A DNA stretch of 64,000 nt from BOG-931 sp963761525 (GTDB lineage: Bacteria; Pseudomonadota; Alphaproteobacteria; Rhizobiales; Xanthobacteraceae): contig CAVXHG010000002.1 in the NCBI GenBank assembly GCA_963761525.1, positions 186,001 through 250,000 of the forward strand, in the 5' to 3' direction. Below the pieces are notes generated by a model that had not been told where the DNA came from, ran no database searches, and saw only the letters and a list, made by a program, of their open reading frames with translations. This document shows, in pieces, positions 43,766-52,670 of this stretch; the stretch's first letter is position 1; every line of letters begins with the position of its first letter. The position numbers were made by a program, and so were the translations under genes.

Positions 43766-44523
43766 AAACGCCAGCCGGAATGCAGCGCCACGATGCCGCC
43801 GCTCATCTGTTTGTAAGACGCGCGCGCGAAACCGGCGGTGCGCAACATGGTCGCGAAAACCTCCGGTCTCGGGAACCGGCGGATGGATTCCACGAGGTAG
43901 CGATATGACTCCGCATCGCCGGCCACGGTGCGCCCGAGTGCCGGGATGACGTTGAACGAATAGAAATCGTACAGCCGATCGAGCCCCGGCATGTCGACCG
44001 CCGAGAATTCCAGGCACAAGAACTTGCCGCCGATTTTCAGCACCCGAAATGCTTCGGCAAGCGCGACATCGATCCGTGGCACATTGCGGATGCCGAACGC
44101 GATGGTGACAGCGTCAAAGCTTTTGTCGGCAAACGGGAGTGCTTCGGCGTTGCCTTCCGCAAAAGTGATGAGGTCGCCGTCCGCCGATTTTGCCGCGCGG
44201 TCTCGGCCTACCGCGAGCATGTCGGGATTGATGTCGCACACCGTGACGCGGGTCTGACCGCCGCCGGCTTCGAGGGCGCGGAACGCGATGTCGCCAGTGC
44301 CGCCCGCAACATCGAGCAGGGCAAACGGATGATGCCTTGGCGGGTCGAGCGCGGTAATCAGCGCGTCCTTCCAGGCGCGATGCAGCCCGAACGACATCAG
44401 GTCATTCATCAGGTCGTAGCGCCGCGCCACGCTGTGAAACACGTCGTCGACCATGGCCTGCTTGTCTTCAAGCGGCACGCGCCGGGCGCCAAAATGGGTC
44501 TGCTTTTGTTCGAAATCGCTCAT
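43762..44523 (-). CDS. ubiE: ubiquinone/menaquinone C-methyltransferase
   Basis: A 253-residue SAM methyltransferase acting on the demethoxyubiquinol ring. Signatures: YDLMNDLMSFGLHRAWKD near residue 37, the SAM motif LLDVAGGTGDIAF, ALPFADKSFDAVTIAFGIRNV and the C-terminal GGIVALHSGWRL. Its stop overlaps the GTG of ubiB. It is divergent from the VOC-mutM pair, a classic alphaproteobacterial arrangement. Confidence 0.97.
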   Translation of the reverse strand: MSDFEQKQTHFGARRVPLEDKQAMVDDVFHSVARRYDLMNDLMSFGLHRAWKDALITALDPPRHHPFALLDVAGGTGDIAFRALEAGGGQTRVTVCDINPDMLAVGRDRAAKSADGDLITFAEGNAEALPFADKSFDAVTIAFGIRNVPRIDVALAEAFRVLKIGGKFLCLEFSAVDMPGLDRLYDFYSFNVIPALGRTVAGDAESYRYLVESIRRFPRPEVFATMLRTAGFARASYKQMSGGIVALHSGWRL

Positions 44524-44598
44524 GCTGCGGCTGAAGATAGCGCGCCCCGCTTGGCAGCGCTACAAATGCCAGTGCTTGTCGGTTAACGGGAAGATCGC

Positions 44599-44979
44599 AT
44601 GACAATCCAGTTTGAGCGTGCCATTCCAATTTTCCGCATTTTCTCGCTGGACAAGGCTCACGAGTTCTATGTCGATTTTCTCGGCTGCAAGGTCGATTGG
44701 GAGGCTCGCTTCGAGCCAGATTTGCCGATCTACATGCAGGTCTCGCGTGGCGAACTCATCGTCCATCTGAGCGAACACCATGGCGACAGCACGCCAGGCT
44801 CCCACGCCTATATCATTACGACAGGCGTCAGGGATCTGCATCGCGAATTGAATGAGAAGAAATATCGACATAACCGCCCCGGCCTGCAGCAGCAGGAGTG
44901 GGGCATGACGGAGGTGACGGTCACGGATCCGTTCAACAATCGCATTACCTTCGGCGAGCGGACCGAGAAAGATGCCTGA
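44599..44979 (+). CDS. glyoxalase/bleomycin-resistance (VOC) superfamily protein
   Basis: A 126-residue VOC-fold protein: AIPIFRIFSLDKAHEFYVDFLG opens the first beta-alpha-beta unit, LIVHLSEHHGD ends it, and WGMTEVTVTDPFNNRITF closes the second. This subgroup resembles bleomycin-resistance-like proteins of unknown substrate. Its last 8 bases overlap the mutM start, so the two are co-translated, although no functional link is known. Confidence 0.85.
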   Translation: MTIQFERAIPIFRIFSLDKAHEFYVDFLGCKVDWEARFEPDLPIYMQVSRGELIVHLSEHHGDSTPGSHAYIITTGVRDLHRELNEKKYRHNRPGLQQQEWGMTEVTVTDPFNNRITFGERTEKDA

Positions 44980-45853
44980 ATTACCCGAAGTCGAAACTGT
45001 GCGCCGCGGCCTTGAGCCCGCGATGGACGGCGCGCGCTTCGCCAAGGTGGAATTGCGCCGCGGCGATCTGCGCTGGCCGCTGCCGAAGGATTTCGTCGCG
45101 CGGCTTGAAGGCAAAACCGTTACCGGCATGGGACGGCGGGCGAAATACCTGCTCACGGATCTTTCATCGGGGGACGTGCTGGTGATGCACCTCGGCATGT
45201 CCGGTTCGTTCCACGTGTTCGAGAAGGAGCGGCAGATCGCGCCGGGCGCTTACTATCACGAGCGCTTGAAACACGTCGCCCACGACCATGTGGTGTTTCA
45301 CATGTCGTCGGGCGCGATCGTCACCTTCAACGATCCGCGCCGCTTCGGTTCGATGAAGATCGTGCCGCGGGATCGGCTCGATGCCGAGCCGCTGCTGCGC
45401 GGCTTGGGTCCCGAGCCACTTGGCAATGAATTCGATGCGGCGATGCTGGCGCGCGCCTGCCACGGCAAGAAGACCAGCCTGAAGGCGGCATTGCTCGATC
45501 AGCGCATCGTTGCCGGCCTCGGCAACATCTATGTCTGTGAAGCGCTGCACCTTGCGGGGTTGTCGCCGAGGCGGCAGGCTTCCACCATCGCCGACCGCAA
45601 GGGCGCGCCGAACGATCGCGCCGAGCGGCTGGTCGAGAGCATCAAGCGTGTGCTCAACGATGCGATCAAGCAGGGCGGCTCGTCATTGCGCGACCACAAG
45701 CTCACCGACGGCGGGCTTGGCATGTTCCAGCACAATTTCCGCGTCTATGACCGCGAAGGCGAAAAATGCCGCACGCCGGGCTGTCCGGGCATCGTCAAGC
45801 GTATCGTGCAGAACGGCCGCTCGACGTTTTATTGTCCGGCCTGCCAGAAGTGA
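44972..45853 (+). CDS. mutM: formamidopyrimidine-DNA glycosylase
   Basis: A 293-residue base-excision repair enzyme removing 8-oxoguanine and ring-opened purines. The N-terminal PELPEVETVRRGL contains catalytic Pro2 and Glu3; the conserved lysine lies in VTGMGRRAKYLL; the helix-two-turn-helix has LDQRIVAGLGNIYVCEAL; the zinc finger reads CRTPGCPG...FYCPACQ at the C-terminus. It overlaps the upstream VOC gene by 8 bases. Confidence 0.97.
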   Translation: MPELPEVETVRRGLEPAMDGARFAKVELRRGDLRWPLPKDFVARLEGKTVTGMGRRAKYLLTDLSSGDVLVMHLGMSGSFHVFEKERQIAPGAYYHERLKHVAHDHVVFHMSSGAIVTFNDPRRFGSMKIVPRDRLDAEPLLRGLGPEPLGNEFDAAMLARACHGKKTSLKAALLDQRIVAGLGNIYVCEALHLAGLSPRRQASTIADRKGAPNDRAERLVESIKRVLNDAIKQGGSSLRDHKLTDGGLGMFQHNFRVYDREGEKCRTPGCPGIVKRIVQNGRSTFYCPACQK

Positions 45854-45856
45854 AAG

Positions 45857-47036
45857 CTACTCCTTAACCGTGTCATCCAGCCATTTCGCGATCACGGCCG
45901 CGATTTCCTTGTTGTTCTTCTCCAGCATCATGACGTGGCTGTTGCCGTGGATGCCGAGATCGACCAGCCGGATATAGGTTGGCTTCACGCCGGCCTGGCG
46001 CAGATAGCTCACCGTGCAGTGGTCGTAAGGCGCGTGGTAGGAGGCCTCCGAGGTCAGCACCAGGATCGGCATCTTTTGCAGGTTGGGAAGCTGCCGCGCC
46101 GGTTCGGCTTGTGCGTAGCAGCGCACGTGATCGGGCGCGTCGGCTTTATCCTGCTGCACCATCTTCAGCTCGGATGCGTCCTTGATCGGCGGTGAATAGG
46201 TCAGCGGCACCGCGGTGATGCCATAGGGCAGCGCGAGCGTACCTTGCTTGAACCAGTCCGGCGCGCCGATGAACTCGACCTGATAGAACGGCGGTCCGTT
46301 TGGCTCGATGGCGAGGATTGCCTTCACCAGATCGGGCCGCGCATCGGCCACCGGCCAGCCGAACGCGCCGGCCTGCGAGTGCGTAAGCAGGATCGACGGG
46401 CCGATTTTCTCAAGCAGCGCTATCAGTGCGTCGCGATTGAGGAATCTGCTGCTCGTTGAAATCGGCGATCGCCGGCATCTGGCTCGCGGCAAGCTGGATC
46501 GTCGCCGGGTCGTCCGGCTCCCCACTGCCCGGCCACTGGGTATGCAGCACGGCCTGCGGCCACAGCTTGAATTTCTCCTGCGCGATGAAGCGCGACAGCG
46601 CGTTGTCCTTCTGCACATTGTTGGTCGGGCCGTAGGCCGCGGTGAGGTAGCCCGACCGCGCGCGGCCTGGCTGATCGACCACATAGACCGCGTAGCCCTG
46701 CCGCACGAAATACTGCGCCCAGCCTTCGCGGCCGTCCGGCGTGCCGGTGTAGTTGGTGCCGGACATGGTGCCGCCGTGCACCATGATGATCGGATAGGGA
46801 TGCGTCTGTTTCGCCGGGACACGGACCTCGACATACATCTGGTTGCTGACGTAGTCCTTGCCGTTCACAGACACCGACTTGGCGTTGACGTAGAAGAAGC
46901 CGTCGCGCGCCAGCATCAGCGGGCCGTCGCCGTCATCGGCTCTCGCCGGTTTTGCCAAAAGTCCAAACACGGCGGTCACGGCAACGATCAGCGCGAGCGT
47001 AAAGCCGGCATAGGTCATGATGTCGTTTGTTTTCAT
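45857..47036 (-). CDS. secreted alpha/beta hydrolase, interrupted by one single-base insertion
   Basis: A protein of about 392 residues once corrected. The start MKTNDIMTYAG gives a signal segment ending near ARAD. The domain has the oxyanion region IIMVHGGTMSG near residue 82 and a nucleophile elbow LLTHSQAGAFGW, with a C-terminal GIHGNSHVMMLEKN containing the likely catalytic His. This is the family of exported hydrolases/esterases of unknown substrate. The frame changes near 46437: an extra C splits NEQQI from LNRDALIALLEK. No other decay is seen, so a sequence error or a very recent mutation is likely. Confidence 0.8.
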
Positions 47037-47121
47037 GGCGTTCTCCCTGTGCAGGGGATCATAACAGAGTGGCCGCCGGTTAAAATATCCGGTACGCCTT
47101 CGCCGTTCGGGAGCAGCAATC

Positions 47122-47895
47122 ATGAGCTACGACAATCTCCTCGTCGAATCGCGCGGCCGCGTCGGCCTGATCCGGCTCAATCGTCCGCAGGCGCTCAACG
47201 CCTTGAACCGCGCGCTGATGAGCGACCTCGGCCAGGCGCTTGCTGAATTCGAAGCCGACAAGAATATCGGCTGCATCGTCATCACCGGCTCGGAAAAAGC
47301 CTTCGCCGCCGGCGCCGACATCAAGGAGATGGCGGAGAAGGAATTCACCGACGTCTATTTCGACGATTTCTGCGCCGACTGGCATCAGGCCGCGCAGGCG
47401 CGCAAGCCGGTGATCGCGGCGGTCGCCGGCTTCGCGCTCGGCGGCGGCTGCGAGCTTGCCATGCAGTGCGATCTCATCATCGCCGCCGACAACGCCAAAT
47501 TCGGCCAGCCGGAAATCAAGCTCGGCATCATTCCCGGCATCGGCGGCACGCAGCGGCTTACGCGCGCGGTCGGCAAGGCCAAGGCGATGGATCTCATCCT
47601 CACCGGAAGGATGATGGATGCGCAGGAGGCCGAGCGCTCCGGGCTTGTCGCGCGCGTGGTACCAGCCGCGAACCTGATCGAGGAGGCGACGAAAGTCGCG
47701 GACACGATCGCCTCGATGTCGTTGCCGTCGGTGCTGGCCGCGAAGGAGTCCGTCAATCGGGCGTTCGAGTCGTCCCTCGCCGAGGGCATCCGCTTCGAGC
47801 GGCGTATCTTCCATTCGTTGTTCGCGACCCACGATCGGGGCGAAGGCATGAACGCCTTCATCGAGAAGCGTCCACCGAAGTTCAAGAACAGGTGA
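47122..47895 (+). CDS. enoyl-CoA hydratase
   Basis: A 257-residue crotonase-family enzyme. It has AFAAGADIKEMAE, the first catalytic-region segment GFALGGGCELAMQCD and the second glutamate in FGQPEIKLGIIPGIGG; both Glu residues of true hydratases are kept, as is the C-terminal EGMNAFIEKRPPKF. It catalyses hydration of trans-2-enoyl-CoA in beta-oxidation or related routes. In many Hyphomicrobiales this gene sits between mutM and rpsT-dnaA; here dnaA does not follow. A strong hairpin terminator starts at its stop codon. Confidence 0.93.
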   Translation: MSYDNLLVESRGRVGLIRLNRPQALNALNRALMSDLGQALAEFEADKNIGCIVITGSEKAFAAGADIKEMAEKEFTDVYFDDFCADWHQAAQARKPVIAAVAGFALGGGCELAMQCDLIIAADNAKFGQPEIKLGIIPGIGGTQRLTRAVGKAKAMDLILTGRMMDAQEAERSGLVARVVPAANLIEEATKVADTIASMSLPSVLAAKESVNRAFESSLAEGIRFERRIFHSLFATHDRGEGMNAFIEKRPPKFKNR

Positions 47896-47917
47896 GAGGC
47901 CGCCGGAGCGGCCTCTC
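47894..47917 (+). terminator. hairpin terminator of the enoyl-CoA hydratase gene
   Basis: A perfect 10-bp stem, GAGAGGCCGC and GCGGCCTCTC around CGGA, begins within the stop codon and is followed by TGTTGGCTGTTT. It also lies at the 3' end of the convergent VOC gene. Confidence 0.75.
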
Positions 47918-47927
47918 TGTTGGCTGT

Positions 47928-48320
47928 TTAGCTCGCGTGCGCAGTCTGTAACGCCGGCGCCGTAGCGATCTCGACTACGACGTCGCCAGGAGCGTTACAG
48001 TAGAAATAAGCGCCGCGGCCGGTGCGGCCCGCGTCGTGGATCTTTCCAGGCACCAAACCCGCTGCTTCCAGTTCGTCGTGCTTCGCTTGCACGGCGGCCA
48101 GGTCAGCAACGAAGAAACCGAGATGAAATGTTTCCGGATAGGGGACCGGACCATTCTTCTTCGGCTTCATCAAGGTGAGGACGAAGTCCTCGCTATTGCT
48201 CATCAGCGTGAAAACCCCGGCGCCGAGCTCAAGCGAACGTTTGAACCCGAAATAGCGTTCGAAGAACTCGGCAAGGCTGGTAACTTCCGACGTGGTGAGG
48301 TTGAGATGTTTGAGTTGCAT
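47928..48320 (-). CDS. VOC family protein
   Basis: A 130-residue glyoxalase-fold protein. The N-terminus MQLKHLNLTTSEV and SLAEFFERYFGFKRSLEL form the first module; FHLGFFVADLAAVQAKHDEL and a C-terminal AYFYCNAPGDVVVEI the second. The metal-ligand His and Glu positions of glyoxalase I appear in KHLNL and VVVEIA. The start follows GGAAG; an upstream Met three codons earlier is possible. Substrate unknown. Confidence 0.85.
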   Translation of the reverse strand: MQLKHLNLTTSEVTSLAEFFERYFGFKRSLELGAGVFTLMSNSEDFVLTLMKPKKNGPVPYPETFHLGFFVADLAAVQAKHDELEAAGLVPGKIHDAGRTGRGAYFYCNAPGDVVVEIATAPALQTAHAS

Positions 48321-48565
48321 TGCTTCCATCCGTTCAGGTTTGAGGAACGGACGAAGAGCCAAAGCCGAAGCTGACAGAGAGCCGAAGCAAACTTTCCACG
48401 ACCCGCCGGCAGCGTGACGACTTTCGTCACTCCGTCCGGCCGTGGGCCCGCTAGCGCGGATAGAATTCCGTTTTCCGGGAATCGGCCGGGCTTACCAATC
48501 CGGCCACGCCTATTTTCGGCGCAATATACCTAGCACGAAGCCGCGAAAAAATCCACCAAACGGTT

Positions 48566-49381
48566 TCAGGGTGCGGGTAGCAATTCGGGCCGGTATTCAA
48601 AGTGCATGGTATCGAAGTGATACCATTTGCCGCCCCAGATGAAGCCGTGTTTCTCGAAGATCGCGACGATCTCTTCCGGCATCCGGTTGCGATAAGCGAT
48701 CGGGTCATTGTGCGGCCGCCAGAACCAATAGTCCGACACGGCGGTATTGAGATCGATGGCGATACCGTAGCTGTGCGGGCTCGGCTCTCCGGTGTCGGCC
48801 ACGGCGCGGCAATTATAGGTGCCGGCGATCGGGTACGCGGCGTGCTTGATGGTGTCAGGCAGAGCGTCGATTTCCTCAGACGCGGCGCGCAGCTGTTTAT
48901 CGACACCGTTGACCGACGTGATGCGGATTGAATGGCCCCCCATGTTCGGCAACCTTGTCTTCGGCAACCACGTCACCGAGACGAGATGCGGCATCACCTC
49001 ACCGTGCCGGCAGTCGCCGTACATTTTTGCAAAGAACGCGGTGTTGCGAAACCGGCCCGGATCGGAATCGACAGCCGGTGGCTGCTGCAATGGGCCGCGC
49101 GGATAGGGCAGGCGAAGCTGGTCGGCGATGGATGAGTGCCGCAACAACGCGTCGAACGATTTGTTCTCAACGCCGTCCGACAGCGGCATGACGGCGCCAT
49201 CCTTCCAGCGCAGCACCTTGTCGTCGTGTGAGGCGAGCGCGTTCGGATACGCCGCCACCAGATTGTCGAACAGATCTTTGAGGGGACGGTCCTGTGCGAA
49301 CAGAACAGGCGCGCCGAGCAAACAAAGTCCGGCGACGCCCGCCGCAATCAGGCGTGCGGCCAATTCCGGTCGTGGAACCAT
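48566..49381 (-). CDS. secreted M15-type D-Ala-D-Ala peptidase
   Basis: A 271-residue exported protein (signal segment LIAAGVAGLCLLGAPVLFA). The zinc-peptidase pattern of family M15/VanY is present: SPHSYGIAIDLN supplies the first His and Asp, and WGGKWYHFDTMHFEY the later His within YHFDTMHFE. It would trim peptidoglycan peptide stems in the periplasm. Its start overlaps the end of the upstream gene by 34 bases, so the two are probably co-expressed with related wall functions. Confidence 0.85.
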   Translation of the reverse strand: MVPRPELAARLIAAGVAGLCLLGAPVLFAQDRPLKDLFDNLVAAYPNALASHDDKVLRWKDGAVMPLSDGVENKSFDALLRHSSIADQLRLPYPRGPLQQPPAVDSDPGRFRNTAFFAKMYGDCRHGEVMPHLVSVTWLPKTRLPNMGGHSIRITSVNGVDKQLRAASEEIDALPDTIKHAAYPIAGTYNCRAVADTGEPSPHSYGIAIDLNTAVSDYWFWRPHNDPIAYRNRMPEEIVAIFEKHGFIWGGKWYHFDTMHFEYRPELLPAP

Positions 49382-51192
49382 GTCCGGTATTGCGCCATCT
49401 TGGAACGTTGAGTCTGCGGCGCGTGCCGCTTGCAGGTCGAGGCTTCTTGGCTGTTGGCCGGCGCGCCCCAGCGCAGCTCGACGCAGTCATTAAGGTTGTA
49501 CGCCATTTCGAGATCGCCGGCGCGATCGACCACATCTTGGAGCGACAGGGTCCATTGCGAGCCGTCGCTGCGGGTGTAGGTGAACTTGCGCGAGGCAAGC
49601 TCGGACGCCAGCACATTACGCAAATTGGCGCTCACGCCAGAGGCGGTCTGGCCGAACGGCATCTTGTAGCGATCCGGATGTTGGGCGACGTGATCGGGAT
49701 ACCCGCGCACCACGTCGATTGCGATCAACAGGCGGAAATCGCGCGCCGGCGTGGCGTAATCTTCCCAGGCCCCGGTGGTGGCGAAAATAGACGCGCCGTC
49801 CGGCATGTTGGCGTCGCCTTTGCCGCTGGTCTGGAATTTACGGCCGTTCTCGACCGAACCGACGCGGGTCTTGACCTGCTCTTCCAGCGAGTCGATCACG
49901 CCCTTCATGGCCAGAACCGGATCGAGCGGCTGCGGTGACATCACCTCATCCATGCGATCGTAAAACTCGTCGACGCCAAGCTGCGACTGTTCGAGCGAGA
50001 AATCGCCATACTGCGGGTCCCTGGCGATCTCGGCGTTGGTCAGGCGGCGCAGATTACCGCCGGGATCGCGAACGATCGGCCGAAAGCGTTTGAAGCCCGG
50101 CCCTTCAAGTCCCGGCATGTGCGCGAACAGGAAATTGCCGTGCCAGAATTTCTTCCGTGCGACTGTGCCGTCCGGCTCGCCGTCGACCGCGAAGAACACG
50201 CCCGACGCGCCGTTGTCTTCCGGCACACGGTGCACCAGCATCAACACGTGGCCGTAAGGATCGGCATAAACGGCGCCCGGCCGCAGCGCCTCTTGCGTCA
50301 GCGGCACGGTATAGAAGTCGGTATTGTCGTCGCTGCCCAGCGTGCGCACCGCGCCGGACTGCACGGCGTCGGCGACCACCGGCAGATAGGCGCCGAACGA
50401 CGCCGCCATGCTTGGCCTTAAGGCGTTGGCGGGCGGATTGAGATTGGTCAGCCACTGGTAGCACTTCGGCGCCTTGCTGCCGCCGCCGCGCGAGCAGTTC
50501 GAATAGCCGAACGGCAGCCCCATCTTGAACGCGAAATAGGCCCGCATGAAATAAACCAGATCGGCGCAATCGGGGCTGATCGGGGTGGCGATTTCGTCTT
50601 CGCCGAGGCCGAGATAGTTGAACAGCATGTTGCGCGACTTGTCGTGCAACACCGCGCGCAAGTTCGGCCACGACGGCTCGGCATCGAGCGGCGCATCGAA
50701 CATCTTTTCGATCCAGGCCGAGTAGAGATTTTCCGTCGCACGGTTCCACGCCGCGTGCACCGGCCAGATCGCGCTAGCCGATCCGGCGGGCGGCGGTGCC
50801 GGCGTATCGCGCACCGCGATATCGCGCGTGATGGTGCCGCATTGCGACGAGGCCAGCGCTGCATGCCAGGTGCCGACCGCTGGCGATGCGACTTCGGCGT
50901 ACCAGACGTAGGGTGGTCCGCCACCCAACGCGGTGCCCTTGGCAGCGACACCGCCGTTCGGTGCGATCAGCGAAAGCTCGCCCTGGATCGGTTTCTCGGC
51001 TGCGACGATGACGCGCAGCGGTGCGCCCTTCCACGGCGCTATCGGCGCGGGCAGCACGGCGATATCGGCGGCCTCATCGCAGGCGCCGCCTTGCGCCAAA
51101 CCGTGCATGCTTGCGCCGGAGAAGAGCAAAAACGCGCCCGCGACCGGCAATAGCGCCGTCAAAGCGGCGGCAAACCTGCGTATCTGAAGCAT
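49348..51192 (-). CDS. large secreted protein with a putative papain/NlpC-like centre
   Basis: A 614-residue exported protein (start MLQIRRFAAAL after GGTGG; signal peptide to about residue 40). Residues 45-150 resemble an all-beta domain. In the middle, SPDCADLVYFMRAYFAFKM has the Cys placed as in NlpC/P60-type cysteine hydrolases, and DPYGHVLMLVHRV could supply the catalytic His. The C-terminal third is helical and includes YTRSDGSQWTLSLQDV. No named family is recognised with confidence. It precedes the M15 peptidase with overlap, suggesting peptidoglycan-related work. The hydrolase assignment is inference. Confidence 0.6.
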   Translation of the reverse strand: MLQIRRFAAALTALLPVAGAFLLFSGASMHGLAQGGACDEAADIAVLPAPIAPWKGAPLRVIVAAEKPIQGELSLIAPNGGVAAKGTALGGGPPYVWYAEVASPAVGTWHAALASSQCGTITRDIAVRDTPAPPPAGSASAIWPVHAAWNRATENLYSAWIEKMFDAPLDAEPSWPNLRAVLHDKSRNMLFNYLGLGEDEIATPISPDCADLVYFMRAYFAFKMGLPFGYSNCSRGGGSKAPKCYQWLTNLNPPANALRPSMAASFGAYLPVVADAVQSGAVRTLGSDDNTDFYTVPLTQEALRPGAVYADPYGHVLMLVHRVPEDNGASGVFFAVDGEPDGTVARKKFWHGNFLFAHMPGLEGPGFKRFRPIVRDPGGNLRRLTNAEIARDPQYGDFSLEQSQLGVDEFYDRMDEVMSPQPLDPVLAMKGVIDSLEEQVKTRVGSVENGRKFQTSGKGDANMPDGASIFATTGAWEDYATPARDFRLLIAIDVVRGYPDHVAQHPDRYKMPFGQTASGVSANLRNVLASELASRKFTYTRSDGSQWTLSLQDVVDRAGDLEMAYNLNDCVELRWGAPANSQEASTCKRHAPQTQRSKMAQYRTWFHDRNWPHA

Positions 51193-51352
51193 CTGATCCA
51201 CCTTCCCGGAGCGCGCTCGAACTGCGTCCGGTTCCCCCGCACCAAGGCCGAGTTCCACCATATCGGAATGGTCTGGATCAGTCAGCGGATATGAAGGCGT
51301 TTTTGCGGCCAGTCGTCCGCGACACGGGCTCGTGCAACAGCCAATAAAGCTG

Positions 51353-52585
51353 TCATTTTCGCACGCAGATCACCCGCAGAACCGATTGATCGATCGGTGT
51401 TCGGCTCGCGGACGGTGTGATGCCCTGCGCGGTGAGAAAGCTGCGGATGGTGTCGGCGGGTATCAGTGCGGCCTGCGCACCGGCCGCGGGTCCGGGCGTG
51501 GCTGAACTCGCAACCTGCTGCCATTTGAGGCTGACCATCCCGGCAAACCGGCCTTGCGAATCGACCGCCGCCGCGCCGGAAAAGCCGAGCTTCGGTGCCG
51601 GATCGGGGCCATTAGGCGCGAGACCTTGGGGCGTGAGGTGAGCTTGCACGCGGGTTACGGTTGCGTCGCCGGGTTGCGCCAGTGGATCGGCGATCCCAAC
51701 CAGCGCGAGATTGTCTGTCGGGACGGAGTCGCTTGCGAATGCCGCCGGCATCAGATTTTGCGCGCCGTAGAGTCGAAGCAGCGCGAGATCGCCGGTGCTG
51801 TCGACCGCGACCCGCTCGGCGTGGCCAAACCCGGAAACCGTAATCGACTGGCATTGATCGACCACCGGAGCCGCCGCGAGCAGATAGCCGCGGTCGCTCA
51901 CCACAATGGCGGTTCCGTAATCCACGCTCCGCCGCAAGCCCGGCGGCGGATCGGCATTGGGATCGGGAAAGCCCTGAAATGTGTCCGCCATTGCCGCTGC
52001 GACCGGCGCCATCACGTTTTCGGTCGCCTGATCGAACAGAATGGTGATGCCGCGTAATTCGTTACCGCTTGCCTGTACGCGTTCGACAAACCTCTTGAGC
52101 CCCTGCATTCCGGATATGACGAAGAAGTCCGCCTTCAGCGCCGCGTGTTCGACGGCGCGATGGCGATTTTTCTTTTCGTCGTCAAACAGGGCCGCCAGCG
52201 CCGCCTCATGCAGCCGAAAGGTCTCGACATCGATCTGACCTTGTCCCGAGGTCCAGCGGCTGCCCATACGGGCTTGCGTGGCCTTCGGCACCAGCGCGCT
52301 CGGCAAGCCGAGCCGCACCCCGGTCGCCGGATCGTCGATGATGCGCCATCCCACCGCCGCAAGCCGCGCGGCCGACGGTCGCGCGATGATTTCGACCGCG
52401 GCGTCGGGATCATCTTTCGCTTTGTCTGAGGCCTTGGCTGAAGGTTTGGGCGCGGCGGCGCCGGATGTTGTTGCTTTGGGCGCCGGCTTCGGCGTGGGGT
52501 CCTTGGCGACCGCCGGCATGGAGAACGGTATGGCGGTCACCAGCAGGCCCGCGATTATGGCCGCAACTCTCACAGTCATCCCCAC
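51353..52585 (-). CDS. exported trypsin-fold protein lacking the catalytic His
   Basis: A 410-residue protein with a signal segment (AAIIAGLLVTAIPFSMPAVA), a Pro/Lys/Ala-rich linker to about residue 60, an unrecognised domain, and a C-terminal trypsin-like domain. In the latter, the strand GTAIVVSDRGYLLAAAPVVDQC aligns with the chymotrypsin-like 'GSGFVVS..GYVLTNAHVV.. C', but the His is replaced. The Asp (DSTGDLALLRL) and the Ser (GFSGAAAVDSQG) positions remain. It is likely a pseudo-protease or binding protein in the periplasm. Confidence 0.65.
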   Translation of the reverse strand: MGMTVRVAAIIAGLLVTAIPFSMPAVAKDPTPKPAPKATTSGAAAPKPSAKASDKAKDDPDAAVEIIARPSAARLAAVGWRIIDDPATGVRLGLPSALVPKATQARMGSRWTSGQGQIDVETFRLHEAALAALFDDEKKNRHRAVEHAALKADFFVISGMQGLKRFVERVQASGNELRGITILFDQATENVMAPVAAAMADTFQGFPDPNADPPPGLRRSVDYGTAIVVSDRGYLLAAAPVVDQCQSITVSGFGHAERVAVDSTGDLALLRLYGAQNLMPAAFASDSVPTDNLALVGIADPLAQPGDATVTRVQAHLTPQGLAPNGPDPAPKLGFSGAAAVDSQGRFAGMVSLKWQQVASSATPGPAAGAQAALIPADTIRSFLTAQGITPSASRTPIDQSVLRVICVRK

Positions 52586-52670
52586 ACCCCACAGCGTCTG
52601 GAGAGACTAGCCGAATGGCGCGTTGGCACCAATATTTGTTGATGCCAAAGCTGTTGCGTATGGTTGCCGC

